Positions 1-9,546 of a DNA stretch of 64,000 nt are shown piece by piece. The position numbers were made by a program, and so were the translations under genes. Every line of letters starts with the position of its first letter. Position 1 is the stretch's first letter. The notes under the pieces are model-generated. The model was not told the DNA's origin and did not search any database. It saw only the letters and a list, made by a program, of their open reading frames with translations. Source of the DNA: Plantibacter sp. VKM Ac-2880 (GTDB lineage Bacteria; Actinomycetota; Actinomycetes; Actinomycetales; Microbacteriaceae); the NCBI RefSeq assembly GCF_015351235.1, contig NZ_JADKSJ010000001.1, positions 850,189 through 914,188 of the forward strand, in the 5' to 3' direction.

Positions 1-1622
1 TCATGAGTTCGATCGAACGGTGCGTTGCGATGCTTCATGAGCAGGGAGCGGTTGCTGGTGATCTGCACCCCGGCAATGTCCTTGTGCTTGCCGACCTGTC
101 GGTTCGCCTCATCGACCTCGAGGACGGACGGCAACCGAATAGTCGAACGCGGTCGAGCTTCAACGCGCTGGGTTACGCTCCACCGCACGGGTATACCGCT
201 GCAGAAGCTGACTGGTTCGCAGTGTCACGCATCGCCGCGTCTCTCTTTCAGATGAACAGGTCGATCGAGATACTCGCCCCAAGCCACTGGTACAGGACTG
301 TAGATGTGGTCTCGGAGACGTTTGGCTCGAGGGCAGCGGAGATCGTCCGTCGCGCTTGTGTCAAACTCCCGTGTCAACTAACGACTCGGGTCGAGCTGAC
401 ACCGGCTGAGTCGCCATCCGTGTGGGACGTCGAACGGCTGGGAGACCCCGTCACGCGTGATCGACTTGCTCAGGGCATTCTGGCGTCCCTCCGTGCAACG
501 CCCGGCGCACTCTTTCCTGGCGATGTGGCGCAAGTTGACCCATTCGGCACGGTGAATGTTGCAAACGGCGCTGCCGGAGTGTTGCTCTCCGTTGCGCGAG
601 CGGATGTCGACATCACGTCAGACCTCTCTGAATGGCTCGTCGCCGCGGCCGATACCTCGCCTCCCGACACGAAACCCGGTTTGTTCAACGGCCTTGCGGG
701 CGTCGCTGCGGCACTCAGCGAACTTGGTGCACACGATGCAGCGAGGCGCCATATCAATCGATCACTGGAGGCGCGAGGCAAGACACGTAGCCTCAACCTC
801 TTCGGTGGACTCGCGGGGATTGGCCTTTCAGCCGTCGGCGCGGCGCTCGAGTATGAAGACTCGGAATACTTCGAGATTGCGCTGGAGTGCGCCGCCCGCA
901 TTTCGGCACAGCTGTTCTCCGACGGTGCGTCCAGCGCATCTGAGGCACTCGACCGTCGGGCAGGGTTGCTGTTTGGATGGTCGGGCATCTCCTTGTTCCT
1001 GTCCACACTCGCGCGACACCGCGATGACACGGGCATGATGCGACTCGCTATCCGAGCAGTCGAGCGCGACCTGTCTCGTACGCGGTCATACGCGGATGGC
1101 CTCGTGGGGATTGACGACGCGGAGAACGCGAGGACACTTCCCTATCTTGCTCGAGGCAGTGCAGGGGTCCTCGTGGCGATCGCGCAATTGCAGGACCGAG
1201 TCGAACTCGGCAATCAAGTCTCGCTTGCGGCAGTCGGCCTACGTCGCGCCTGCACGAGCCACACGTACGCGTTTTCTGGCCTGTTCAACGGCCGTGCGGG
1301 GATTCTCGCAGCGCTCGCCGCGGACCGGGCTCCGACCGCTCCAGACGGTGCCGAACTTCAACGAAGCGCTCTCGCTCAAGACGCATTGAGTTGGAGGCAA
1401 ACGGCGCAGTTTGCGGGAGAGAACTACCTTCGACTGTCAGCCGACTTGGCGACTGGAAGTGCAGGTATCCTCGCCGCGCTGACAGCACAACGTCGAAGAG
1501 ACCTGTCCTGGCTGCCGCTGATGCAGCAGCCCGGGCTGTTCGAGCGAACCCAGGGTTCGCTAAGTCCTGATTGGAGAGGAGGTGATGAACATGAACAAGG
1601 TTCTCGACCTTCAGCGCCGTGA
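1..1622 (+). CDS. lanKC: Class III lanthipeptide synthetase LanKC, C-terminal part (5' truncated by window edge)
   Basis: Partial gene: the N-terminal lyase domain and kinase N-lobe lie upstream of the window. Numbering from the first in-window Met at position 3, residues 19-25 read GDLHPGN (kinase catalytic loop with D20 and N25) and 36-41 read LIDLED (Mg-binding D38). From about residue 150 a LanC-like cyclase domain follows, with repeated GLxNGxAG / GxAGxxxAL barrel motifs (GLFNGLAG, LFGGLAG, LLFGWSG, GLFNGRAG, ATGSAG). The zinc-binding Cys and Cys-His pair of class I, II and IV cyclases is not visible, as in class III enzymes of the LabKC type. The family phosphorylates and dehydrates Ser in a precursor and forms lanthionine or labionin. 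Its 3' end overlaps the precursor gene, which strongly supports the call. The codons look less GC-rich than in the rest of the window, possibly a sign of transfer. Confidence 0.9.
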   Translation, partial: MSSIERCVAMLHEQGAVAGDLHPGNVLVLADLSVRLIDLEDGRQPNSRTRSSFNALGYAPPHGYTAAEADWFAVSRIAASLFQMNRSIEILAPSHWYRTVDVVSETFGSRAAEIVRRACVKLPCQLTTRVELTPAESPSVWDVERLGDPVTRDRLAQGILASLRATPGALFPGDVAQVDPFGTVNVANGAAGVLLSVARADVDITSDLSEWLVAAADTSPPDTKPGLFNGLAGVAAALSELGAHDAARRHINRSLEARGKTRSLNLFGGLAGIGLSAVGAALEYEDSEYFEIALECAARISAQLFSDGASSASEALDRRAGLLFGWSGISLFLSTLARHRDDTGMMRLAIRAVERDLSRTRSYADGLVGIDDAENARTLPYLARGSAGVLVAIAQLQDRVELGNQVSLAAVGLRRACTSHTYAFSGLFNGRAGILAALAADRAPTAPDGAELQRSALAQDALSWRQTAQFAGENYLRLSADLATGSAGILAALTAQRRRDLSWLPLMQQPGLFERTQGSLSPDWRGGDEHEQGSRPSAP

Positions 1623-1728
1623 TGCGCACCGGGGCATCGGAACGCTAGGCAGTAACTGGAGCTGGTGGGCCTGCGGCGAAAACCAGCCGGAGAGTTCGGC
1701 CAGCCTGTTCGCGTGCGCGGGCGGCTGA
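1591..1728 (+). CDS. lanA: Labyrinthopeptin-like class III lanthipeptide precursor peptide, 45 aa
   Basis: Found by reading the end of the synthetase gene in another frame. An AGGAGG at 1577-1582 sits 8 nt before the ATG at 1591; an in-frame ATG at 1585 is only 2 nt from it, so 1591 was chosen. The leader begins MNKVLDLQRRDAHRG and carries the VLDLQ element matching the LLDLQ/ILELQ leader motif of class III precursors. The likely core starts near Ser21 and holds two S-x2-S-x3-C labionin motifs: SNWSWWAC (S21, S24, C28) and SSASLFAC (S35, S38, C42), followed by AGG at the C-terminus. From memory, labyrinthopeptin A2 has SDWSLWEC and STGSLFAC at the same places. The differences are a six-residue linker GENQPE and no further Cys, so the A2 disulfide cannot form. 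The gene overlaps the synthetase stop by 32 bp, implying coupled translation. Confidence 0.9.
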   Translation: MNKVLDLQRRDAHRGIGTLGSNWSWWACGENQPESSASLFACAGG

Positions 1729-1839
1729 TGAGCGGGGGCTGCTGCGCACACGAGTACATCGAGCGCAGCAGCTCCAATGCTCACGACCGACCTGTGCTGA
1801 TGGAGACACCGTGACTGAACGACGAAAGACACCACAGCG

Positions 1840-2586
1840 ATGAGCCTGGAAGCACACGATCTCTCATTCAGCTATTCGCGGCGCCGCCGCGATCCGGTCG
1901 TTGTCCTGCGAGGGGTGAGTCTCTCGGTAGCCGTCGGTGAGTCGTTGGCCATCGTCGGGCCCTCGGGGTCCGGGAAGTCGACACTCCTGCACTGCTTGTC
2001 TGGTCTCCGCGCTCCGACACGTGGACGCGTCGTGGCGTTGGGGGCGGAGCTGTCATCCCTGTCCGAGCGGGGGCGTTCCCGGTTCCGGCGGCGGTCCGTC
2101 GGCTTCGTGTTCCAGGACTACAACCTGATCCCCTCCCTCAACGTGCGGGACAACCTCGCGTTGCCAGCGCTCTTCGCCGGTCGCGTGGTAGGACGTCAGG
2201 CGGTCGCAGTTGTCGCCGCGGACATCGGACTGTCTTCGCGCCTCCGGCATCGCCCGGATGAGCTGTCAGGCGGTGAACGGCAGCGCGTCGCGATCGGACG
2301 GGTGTTGCTGTCGCAGGCTGAACTGGTCTTCGCCGACGAACCGACCGGTGCACTCGACACGTCGTCAGGACGGATCGTGCTCGACCTCCTGTTCGGATCG
2401 CTCGGTCCCGAACGCACGATGGTGATGGTGACCCACGACCTCGACGCTGCTGCGCGTGCGGATCGTGTGCTGGTCCTCTGCGACGGATCCGTTCACGCCG
2501 AGCTGACATCGGCCACCCCGGAAGCGCTCCTGTCCGCCATCGAGACGGCCCGCGCGGACAGCGTCCGTTCGTCCGTCGAAGCGTGA
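1840..2586 (+). CDS. ABC transporter ATP-binding protein (MacB/LolD type), probably lanthipeptide export or immunity
   Basis: A 248-residue ABC ATPase. It shows Walker A GPSGSGKST (about residues 40-48), the Q-loop FQDYNLIPSL, signature LSGGERQRVAIGR and Walker B LVFADEPTGALD, followed by the H-loop MVTHD. The LSGGERQRVAIGR and EPTGALD strings are typical of the LolD/MacB/FtsE subfamily, which works with FtsX-like permeases. The next gene overlaps its stop codon, so the two form one unit. Its position 111 bp after the lanthipeptide precursor suggests export of, or self-protection against, the peptide; that role is inference. The Shine-Dalgarno sequence before the ATG is weak. Confidence 0.88.
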   Translation: MSLEAHDLSFSYSRRRRDPVVVLRGVSLSVAVGESLAIVGPSGSGKSTLLHCLSGLRAPTRGRVVALGAELSSLSERGRSRFRRRSVGFVFQDYNLIPSLNVRDNLALPALFAGRVVGRQAVAVVAADIGLSSRLRHRPDELSGGERQRVAIGRVLLSQAELVFADEPTGALDTSSGRIVLDLLFGSLGPERTMVMVTHDLDAAARADRVLVLCDGSVHAELTSATPEALLSAIETARADSVRSSVEA

Positions 2587-3962
2587 CGATGGCCGGTCTC
2601 GTCCTCCGCACACTCCTGCAACAGTGGCGGGTGTGGATCTCCCTGCTCCTGTTCCTGGCACTCGCGAACGCGATCCTCGTCAGCGTGGGAGCACTCGTGG
2701 AGGCCGCCGATGGGCTCCCCGTCCGGGAACAGCGCATCGTCCGGAATCTGAGCACGCCGATGTACGGGATGGCCTCGATCGCCGTCCTCGTCATCACCTC
2801 GAGTGCGGTCTCCCTGGCGGTGCAACTCCAGCGTCGACCGTTCGCGACCTGGAAGCTGGCGGGGATGTCGTCACTGCGGATCGCCGCCGTCCTGGTGTCG
2901 CAGCTGATCGTGCTCGGGACCGTGGGCGGAGCGCTCGGGGTGCCACTGGCCATGTTGGTCGCTCCGCGGTTCACCGGCTGGATACTGCAGGCCAATGCGG
3001 TCACCACGATCGTCGACGTTCCGGCGAGCACGACGGCCCTCCTGTCGACCTGGGCCCTGCTCATCGGCATCCTGTTGCTCGCCGGTCTGCGAGGTGTCGG
3101 CTCGGTCCTCCGGGTACCGGCGGTCGACGCAGTCCTGAGCGCGGAAGTCGTCCGCCGTCGCCCGATCGCGTTCAGGCTCGCGGTCAGCCTGGTCATGTCG
3201 GCGGCGGTCCTCGCAGTGGCGGCTGGGATGGTCTCTTCGGCGAGCGGCGACGTGTTCAGTCGGCTTGGTCTCCTCGTCGGCCTCGCGATGCTCCTGTCGT
3301 TGCTGATCATCCCGCTGATCGCACTGCACGTCTCGCGGATCGCGACGCTGTTCCTCGCGGCGTGGACGTGGATCGTCCCGCGTCGATGCTCGACGGCTTG
3401 GTACCTCGCGCGTCGCGGCTGCGCCTTCCACTTGGATCGTGTCGGCGTCTCCCTCGTTCCGCTCTACGTCGCGATCGCCCTCGCGAGTTCGATCTACACC
3501 GTGTTCGAGACCGCCAATTCCGCCAGGAGGGCGGCCGGGCTCGTGATCGCCGGCGAGCAGGGCATCAATCACTCGGGTGTCTGGACCATTCTCGGGCCGA
3601 CGGTCGTCCTGGCGATCGCCGGCACAGCGACGGTCGTGGCGATGGCCGCTCGTGAGCGAGCGCACGAGCGGGCCCTGCTGTCTGTGGCCGGCGTCAGTCC
3701 CCGGTCGGTCGTCGGCGCCATCGTCGTCGAAGCCCTCATGTATGCCGTGACCGCGACGGTCCTCGGGCTCCTGACGGCAGCGGCTGTCTCGGTGGTGGAG
3801 GCTGAGGCATTCGGCCGCCTCGAAGCGGGGGCGCCCCCGGTGCTCGCCGTCGGGCCAGGCCTCGTGGTCGGCGCTGGGGGCTTCTGTGTGCTGGCTGCCG
3901 CCCTTGCTTGGCCTGCGGTGCTGGAGCATCGCCGGGCGGCGGTGGACAGGCTCGCTAACTGA
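2583..3962 (+). CDS. FtsX-like ABC transporter permease
   Basis: A 459-residue membrane protein that pairs with the preceding ATPase. The GTG at 2583 overlaps the ATPase stop (GTGA); an ATG at 2589 is a possible alternative. About ten hydrophobic segments are visible: one near residues 12-33, three more between 60 and 165, others near 200-255, and a C-terminal FtsX-like block near 295-445. The order (one N-terminal helix, FtsX block, middle helices, second FtsX block) fits the duplicated-FtsX permeases of antibiotic-resistance and bacteriocin exporters. It ends the lanthipeptide cluster; the next gene belongs to the heat-shock regulon. Confidence 0.82.
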   Translation: MTMAGLVLRTLLQQWRVWISLLLFLALANAILVSVGALVEAADGLPVREQRIVRNLSTPMYGMASIAVLVITSSAVSLAVQLQRRPFATWKLAGMSSLRIAAVLVSQLIVLGTVGGALGVPLAMLVAPRFTGWILQANAVTTIVDVPASTTALLSTWALLIGILLLAGLRGVGSVLRVPAVDAVLSAEVVRRRPIAFRLAVSLVMSAAVLAVAAGMVSSASGDVFSRLGLLVGLAMLLSLLIIPLIALHVSRIATLFLAAWTWIVPRRCSTAWYLARRGCAFHLDRVGVSLVPLYVAIALASSIYTVFETANSARRAAGLVIAGEQGINHSGVWTILGPTVVLAIAGTATVVAMAARERAHERALLSVAGVSPRSVVGAIVVEALMYAVTATVLGLLTAAAVSVVEAEAFGRLEAGAPPVLAVGPGLVVGAGGFCVLAAALAWPAVLEHRRAAVDRLAN

Positions 3963-4018
3963 AAGGTCGCTGGGACGCGGAAGGCGCTCGGGAATAGCTT
4001 TGGCCGCTCCGCGTTGGA

Positions 4019-4039
4019 CTTGAGCGTACGACACTCAAG
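4019..4039 (+). promoter_or_regulatory. HAIR element (HspR operator) upstream of the ClpC-type gene
   Basis: CTTGAGC, a 7-nt spacer and ACTCAAG form an inverted repeat that matches the HspR-binding HAIR consensus CTTGAGT-N7-ACTCAAG with one changed base. It ends 9 nt before the AGGAGG ribosome binding site (4049-4054) of the gene starting at 4060, a position suited to repression. HspR is encoded in this window at 10573. Confidence 0.88.
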
Positions 4040-4059
4040 TTTGAATCCAGGAGGTTCAC

Positions 4060-6642
4060 GTGCCCGAAGACTTCACCCAGGGCGGCGCAGCAGCAGACGG
4101 CGGATCGTCGTCGTTCGACGACTTCCTCGCCCGATACCTCGAGGGCGAGCGGGCGCGTTCGGCGCGCACCATCGACCTCAGCCGCTTCCTCACCTCACGG
4201 ACGCAGGAGATCCTCCAGCGCGCCGGTCGGTTCGCGCTCGAACGCGGACAGAACGAACTCGACGCGCTCCACATCCTGCGCGTCATCGTGAGCGAGGAGC
4301 CCGCGAAGGACGCCGTCGCGCGTCTCGGCGTCGACCCCAAGACCATCGCCCGCGCCGCCGAACAGCGGCTCCCGCAGGCGTCGTCGCCGAGCGTCAAGGA
4401 CCCGGCGATCACGCCGTCCGCGCAGCGAGCCCTGTTCCACGCCTACCAGGTCGCCCGGGCCGCAGGCTCCACCTACGTCGACCCGGAACACCTCTTCTTC
4501 GCCCTCGTCATCAACCAGGACTCGCCGTCCGGTGAGGTGCTCGCGCGCGCCGGCGTCACGGCCGACGCGCTCACGCAGGGCATGCGCCAGACCGTCGGCG
4601 ACCCCGGCGTGGCGACCGAGGACCGGACCGACGCGGATGACGACGACACCGATTCCGACACCCCGATGCTCGACCGCTTCGGTACCGACCTCACGGCCCT
4701 GGCCGCCGGTGGCTCGCTCGACCCCGTGATCGGCCGTGCCGACGAGATCGAGCAGACCATCGAGATCCTCTCGCGCCGCACCAAGAACAACCCGGTGCTC
4801 GTCGGCGAGGCCGGCGTCGGCAAGACCGCCGTCGTCGAAGGCCTCGCGCAGGCGATCGTCGACGGCAGCGTGCCCGAGCAGCTGCGCGGCAAGCGCGTCG
4901 TCTCGCTCGACCTGCCCGCCATGGTCGCCGGCACCCGCTACCGCGGCGACTTCGAGGAACGCCTCACCGGGCTGCTCGACGAAATCGCGGCGAACCGCTC
5001 CGAGCTCATCGTGTTCATCGACGAGGTGCACACGGTCGTCGGTGCCGGCGGGTCCGGCGAAGGCGGCATGGATGCGGGGAACATCCTCAAGCCTCGTCTC
5101 GCGCGCGGCGAGCTGCACCTCATCGGTGCGACCACGCTCCGCGAGTACCGCGGCATCGAGAAGGACCCCGCGCTCGAGCGTCGGTTCCAGCCCGTGCGCG
5201 TCGGTGAGCCCTCCATCGAGGACGCCGTCCTCATCCTGGGCGGCCTCCGTCCCGCGTACGAGGAGCACCACGACGTCCGCTTCACCGACGACGCCCTCCG
5301 CGCCGCGGTGGAGCTCTCGGCCCGGTACCTGCCGGACCGCGTCCTCCCGGACAAGGCCATCGACCTCATCGACCAGGCCGGCGCCAGGCTCCGGCTGCGG
5401 CTCGGCAAGACGGTCGACGTGAGCGCCCTCGTCGAGGAGCTCGCGACCCTCGAGGCCTCGAAGAACGCCGCGGTCTCGGCCGAGCACTACGAGGAGGCCT
5501 CGCGCGTCCGCGACGAGATCACCGCGGTGCAGGCCAAGCTCGACGCCGCATCCAGCGGGCCGGGTGCCCGGACGGACAGCGCCGCCGTGGTCGACGAGAC
5601 GCAGATCACCGGCGTCGTCTCCCGCGCGACCGGCATCCCCGTCAACCGCCTCACCGAGGGCGAGCGGGAGCGTCTCGCCGGCCTCGAGGACGAACTCCAC
5701 GCCCGCGTCATCGGTCAGCACGACGCGGTCGCCGCGGTCTCGAAGGCCGTGCGTCGCAACCGGACCGGCATGGGCGACGCGAACCGCCCCGTCGGCAGCT
5801 TCCTCTTCCTCGGCCCGACCGGTGTGGGGAAGACGGAGCTCGCCAAGGCGCTCGCCGGATCCCTGTTCGCCGACGACACCTCGGTGATCCGCTTCGACAT
5901 GAGCGAGTTCGGTGAACGCCACACGGTGTCGCGACTCGTCGGTGCCCCTCCCGGGTACGTCGGCTTCGACGAGGCCGGCCAGCTCACCGAGCGTGTGCGG
6001 CGCAACCCGTACTCGATCGTGCTCTTCGACGAGATCGAGAAGGCCCACCCTGACGTCTTCAACCTGCTCCTGCAGGTGCTCGACGACGGACGCCTGACCG
6101 ACGGCCAGGGTCGGACGATCGACTTCCGCAACACGGTCGTCGTCATGACCTCGAACCTCGGTTCCGAGTTCCTCGCCTCCCGGTCGGGAGCGATGGGGTT
6201 CGTCGCCGGCGGTGCGGACGACCCGACGGGCTTCGGCTCGGAGGAGGCGCTCCGTGCCCGGGTCATGGGCAAGCTGCGTGAGGCGATGCGGCCCGAGTTC
6301 CTGAACCGGATCGACGAGATCGTCCTGTTCCGGAAGCTCGACCAGGCACAGCTGCAGGAGATCGTCGGGCTCATGCTCGGCCGCACCGGCGAGCGTCTCG
6401 CCGCCCGGGGCGCGTCCCTCGAGACGACGCCTGCGGCACTCGCGCTCCTCGCCGAGCTCGGGTACGAGCCGGAGTACGGAGCTCGTCCACTGCGCCGCCT
6501 CATCCAGCGCGAGGTCGACGACCGGATCGCCGAACTCGTCGTCGCCGGTGGGGTCGCTGCGGGCTCCCGCATCCACGTCGGCGCGAGCGACGGGGCGATC
6601 GTCGTCACCGAGCAGACCGCGGTGCTCGCCGACGCGGCCTAG
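4060..6642 (+). CDS. clpC: ClpC-type AAA+ unfoldase under HspR control, 860 aa
   Basis: GTG start with AGGAGG at 4049-4054. The protein has a double Clp N-domain (residues about 15-180), NBD1 with Walker A GEAGVGKT (about 249-256), a short middle region with a UVR-like segment starting [13 protein letters not shown] (about 468-487) in place of the long ClpB coiled coil, and NBD2 with GPTGVGKT (about 585-592). Near residue 712 it carries MGF at the position of the LGF/VGF loop by which ClpC and ClpA dock onto ClpP. These traits point to ClpC, which feeds unfolded proteins to ClpP, and not to ClpB, although the length is also typical of ClpB. A HAIR site lies directly upstream; textbook actinobacterial clpC genes are instead controlled by ClgR, so this may be a stress-specific paralogue. 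Confidence 0.88.
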   Translation: MPEDFTQGGAAADGGSSSFDDFLARYLEGERARSARTIDLSRFLTSRTQEILQRAGRFALERGQNELDALHILRVIVSEEPAKDAVARLGVDPKTIARAAEQRLPQASSPSVKDPAITPSAQRALFHAYQVARAAGSTYVDPEHLFFALVINQDSPSGEVLARAGVTADALTQGMRQTVGDPGVATEDRTDADDDDTDSDTPMLDRFGTDLTALAAGGSLDPVIGRADEIEQTIEILSRRTKNNPVLVGEAGVGKTAVVEGLAQAIVDGSVPEQLRGKRVVSLDLPAMVAGTRYRGDFEERLTGLLDEIAANRSELIVFIDEVHTVVGAGGSGEGGMDAGNILKPRLARGELHLIGATTLREYRGIEKDPALERRFQPVRVGEPSIEDAVLILGGLRPAYEEHHDVRFTDDALRAAVELSARYLPDRVLPDKAIDLIDQAGARLRLRLGKTVDVSALVEELATLEASKNAAVSAEHYEEASRVRDEITAVQAKLDAASSGPGARTDSAAVVDETQITGVVSRATGIPVNRLTEGERERLAGLEDELHARVIGQHDAVAAVSKAVRRNRTGMGDANRPVGSFLFLGPTGVGKTELAKALAGSLFADDTSVIRFDMSEFGERHTVSRLVGAPPGYVGFDEAGQLTERVRRNPYSIVLFDEIEKAHPDVFNLLLQVLDDGRLTDGQGRTIDFRNTVVVMTSNLGSEFLASRSGAMGFVAGGADDPTGFGSEEALRARVMGKLREAMRPEFLNRIDEIVLFRKLDQAQLQEIVGLMLGRTGERLAARGASLETTPAALALLAELGYEPEYGARPLRRLIQREVDDRIAELVVAGGVAAGSRIHVGASDGAIVVTEQTAVLADAA

Positions 6643-6649
6643 GGATCAC

Positions 6650-6780
6650 CCCTTCGACAGGCTCAGGGACCGGATCTCCGGACCCTGAGCCTGTCGGCGT
6701 CTCTGGCCCCCGATCCCTGCGCCTGTCGAAGGGCGGTTCCTGAGCCTGTCGTCGTCCCGGTCCCTGAGCTTGTCGAAGGG
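6650..6780. repeat. Cluster of REP-like CCCTTCGACA.. repeats between clpC and dnaK
   Basis: The spacer holds one forward copy beginning CCCTTCGACAGGCTCAGGG (6650-6671) and four reverse-oriented, partly degenerate copies: near 6680-6697, 6712-6733, 6736-6751 and a full one ending at 6780. The opposite copies can fold into hairpins; CCGGATCTCCGG at 6670-6681 is one apex. They fill the end of the clpC transcript and could terminate it. The same unit recurs at 53668. Repeats of this type are common between genes in Microbacteriaceae, by memory. The rest of the 362-nt gap is the dnaK promoter region. Confidence 0.75.
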
Positions 6781-6801
6781 CACCCTGGTCATCCGCTGGG
6801 A

Positions 6802-6822
6802 GTTGAGCCGCCCGCACTCAAC
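6802..6822 (+). promoter_or_regulatory. HAIR-like element 1 of the dnaK operon
   Basis: GTTGAGC-N7-ACTCAAC, an inverted repeat with HAIR spacing and one symmetrical change in each outer base from the consensus. It ends 4 nt before the -35 hexamer at 6827, so HspR bound here would touch the promoter's upstream edge. Confidence 0.75.
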
Positions 6823-6826
6823 TTTC

Positions 6827-6855
6827 TTGACGACGAAACGGGCCTTCGCTAACAT
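6827..6855 (+). promoter_or_regulatory. dnaK operon promoter, TTGACG-N17-TAACAT
   Basis: The -35 hexamer TTGACG (6827-6832) and -10 hexamer TAACAT (6850-6855) are separated by exactly 17 bp, close to the housekeeping sigma-factor consensus. The expected start of transcription, near 6862, falls inside the second HAIR element and leaves a 5' leader of about 140 nt before dnaK. Confidence 0.72.
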
Positions 6856-6874
6856 TGAGTCATCGGGGCTCAAG
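6854..6874 (+). promoter_or_regulatory. HAIR element 2 of the dnaK operon, on the transcription start
   Basis: ATTGAGT-N7-GCTCAAG: one half-site core is TTGAGT and the other CTCAAG, with HAIR spacing. It overlaps the end of the -10 hexamer and the predicted transcription start, the classical repressor position. With the site at 6802 it brackets the promoter. Confidence 0.72.
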
Positions 6875-7004
6875 TCTCGTGCATCATCGGCAACACCCAT
6901 CCAATCAGCTCGGTGCCGAGCTCGTCGAGTCGGCCGGAAGCGGCAAGCATGCCGTCCGGGTCGACGAGTTCTGAACCGGCAGTCAACACAAGGAGAACCA
7001 ACAC

Positions 7005-8867
<1,863 letters not shown>

Positions 8868-8869
8868 CC

Positions 8870-9544
8870 ATGACTGACGAGAACCAGAACCAGAACCAGG
8901 ACGATCCCATCATTCGCGACAAGCGTCGGATCGACCCGGAGACCGGCGAGGTTCGTCAGCCTGGCACCGAGGGGGCTGACGCCGACGCGTCGGCCCCCTC
9001 GGGCGCACCTGCCGAATCCGCCGACGCCGCCGCGTCGGGTGCCGAGGACGAGCTGACCGTCGAGGACATCCTCAACGCCGCTCCCGAGGAGCCCGTGCAG
9101 GCAGGCGAGCTCTCGCCCGCCGAGCAGCTCGCCGCAGAACGCCTCGGCGACCTGCAGCGCGTCACGGCCGAGTACGCGAACTACCGCAAGCGCACCGAGT
9201 CCGGCCGCGAGGTGGAGCGCGAGCGCACCACCGGCGAGGTCGCGAAGGTCCTGCTGCCAGTGCTCGACGACCTCGACCGTGCCCAGAAGCACGGCGACCT
9301 GGAGGGCGACTCCCCGTTCGCGCAGATCGCGGCGAAGCTGCGCACCTCCGCCGAGCGACTCGGTCTGAAGCCCTTCGGCGCGGTCGGAGAGACCTTCGAT
9401 CCCAACGTGCACGAGGCCATCTTCCAGCAGCCCACCCCGGGCGCCGAGGGCGAGACCGTCCTCGACGTCGTGGAGACCGGATACACCCTGGGCTCCACCC
9501 TGCTGCGCGCCGCGAAGGTGGTCGTCGCGGTCCCGGCGAGCTAG
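8870..9544 (+). CDS. grpE: Nucleotide exchange factor GrpE
   Basis: A 224-residue protein lying 2 nt after dnaK. The first 80 or so residues are acidic and disordered (Ala, Asp and Glu rich). The GrpE core starts around AEQLAAERLGDLQRVTAEYANYRKR, the long dimerisation helix, and continues through VLLPVLDDLDRA and FDPNVHEAIFQ to the beta-wing near the C-terminus (VLDVVETGYTLGSTLLRAAKVVV). It releases ADP from DnaK. Translation is probably coupled to dnaK. Confidence 0.97.
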   Translation: MTDENQNQNQDDPIIRDKRRIDPETGEVRQPGTEGADADASAPSGAPAESADAAASGAEDELTVEDILNAAPEEPVQAGELSPAEQLAAERLGDLQRVTAEYANYRKRTESGREVERERTTGEVAKVLLPVLDDLDRAQKHGDLEGDSPFAQIAAKLRTSAERLGLKPFGAVGETFDPNVHEAIFQQPTPGAEGETVLDVVETGYTLGSTLLRAAKVVVAVPAS

Positions 9545-9546
9545 CC

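Noticed and set aside
1728..1814. 28-codon reading frame (MSGGCCAHEY...) directly after the precursor gene, ATG overlapping its stop
   Set aside because: It has Cys and Ser residues but no class III leader motif, no S-x2-S-x3-C pattern and no Shine-Dalgarno; probably chance. It is worth keeping in mind only if relatives conserve it.
4195..6576. Very long antisense open frame (about 790 codons) opposite the clpC-type gene
   Set aside because: High-GC codon bias produces long open frames opposite real genes; the translated sequence is low-complexity (Val/Glu/Asp/Arg) and matches no fold.
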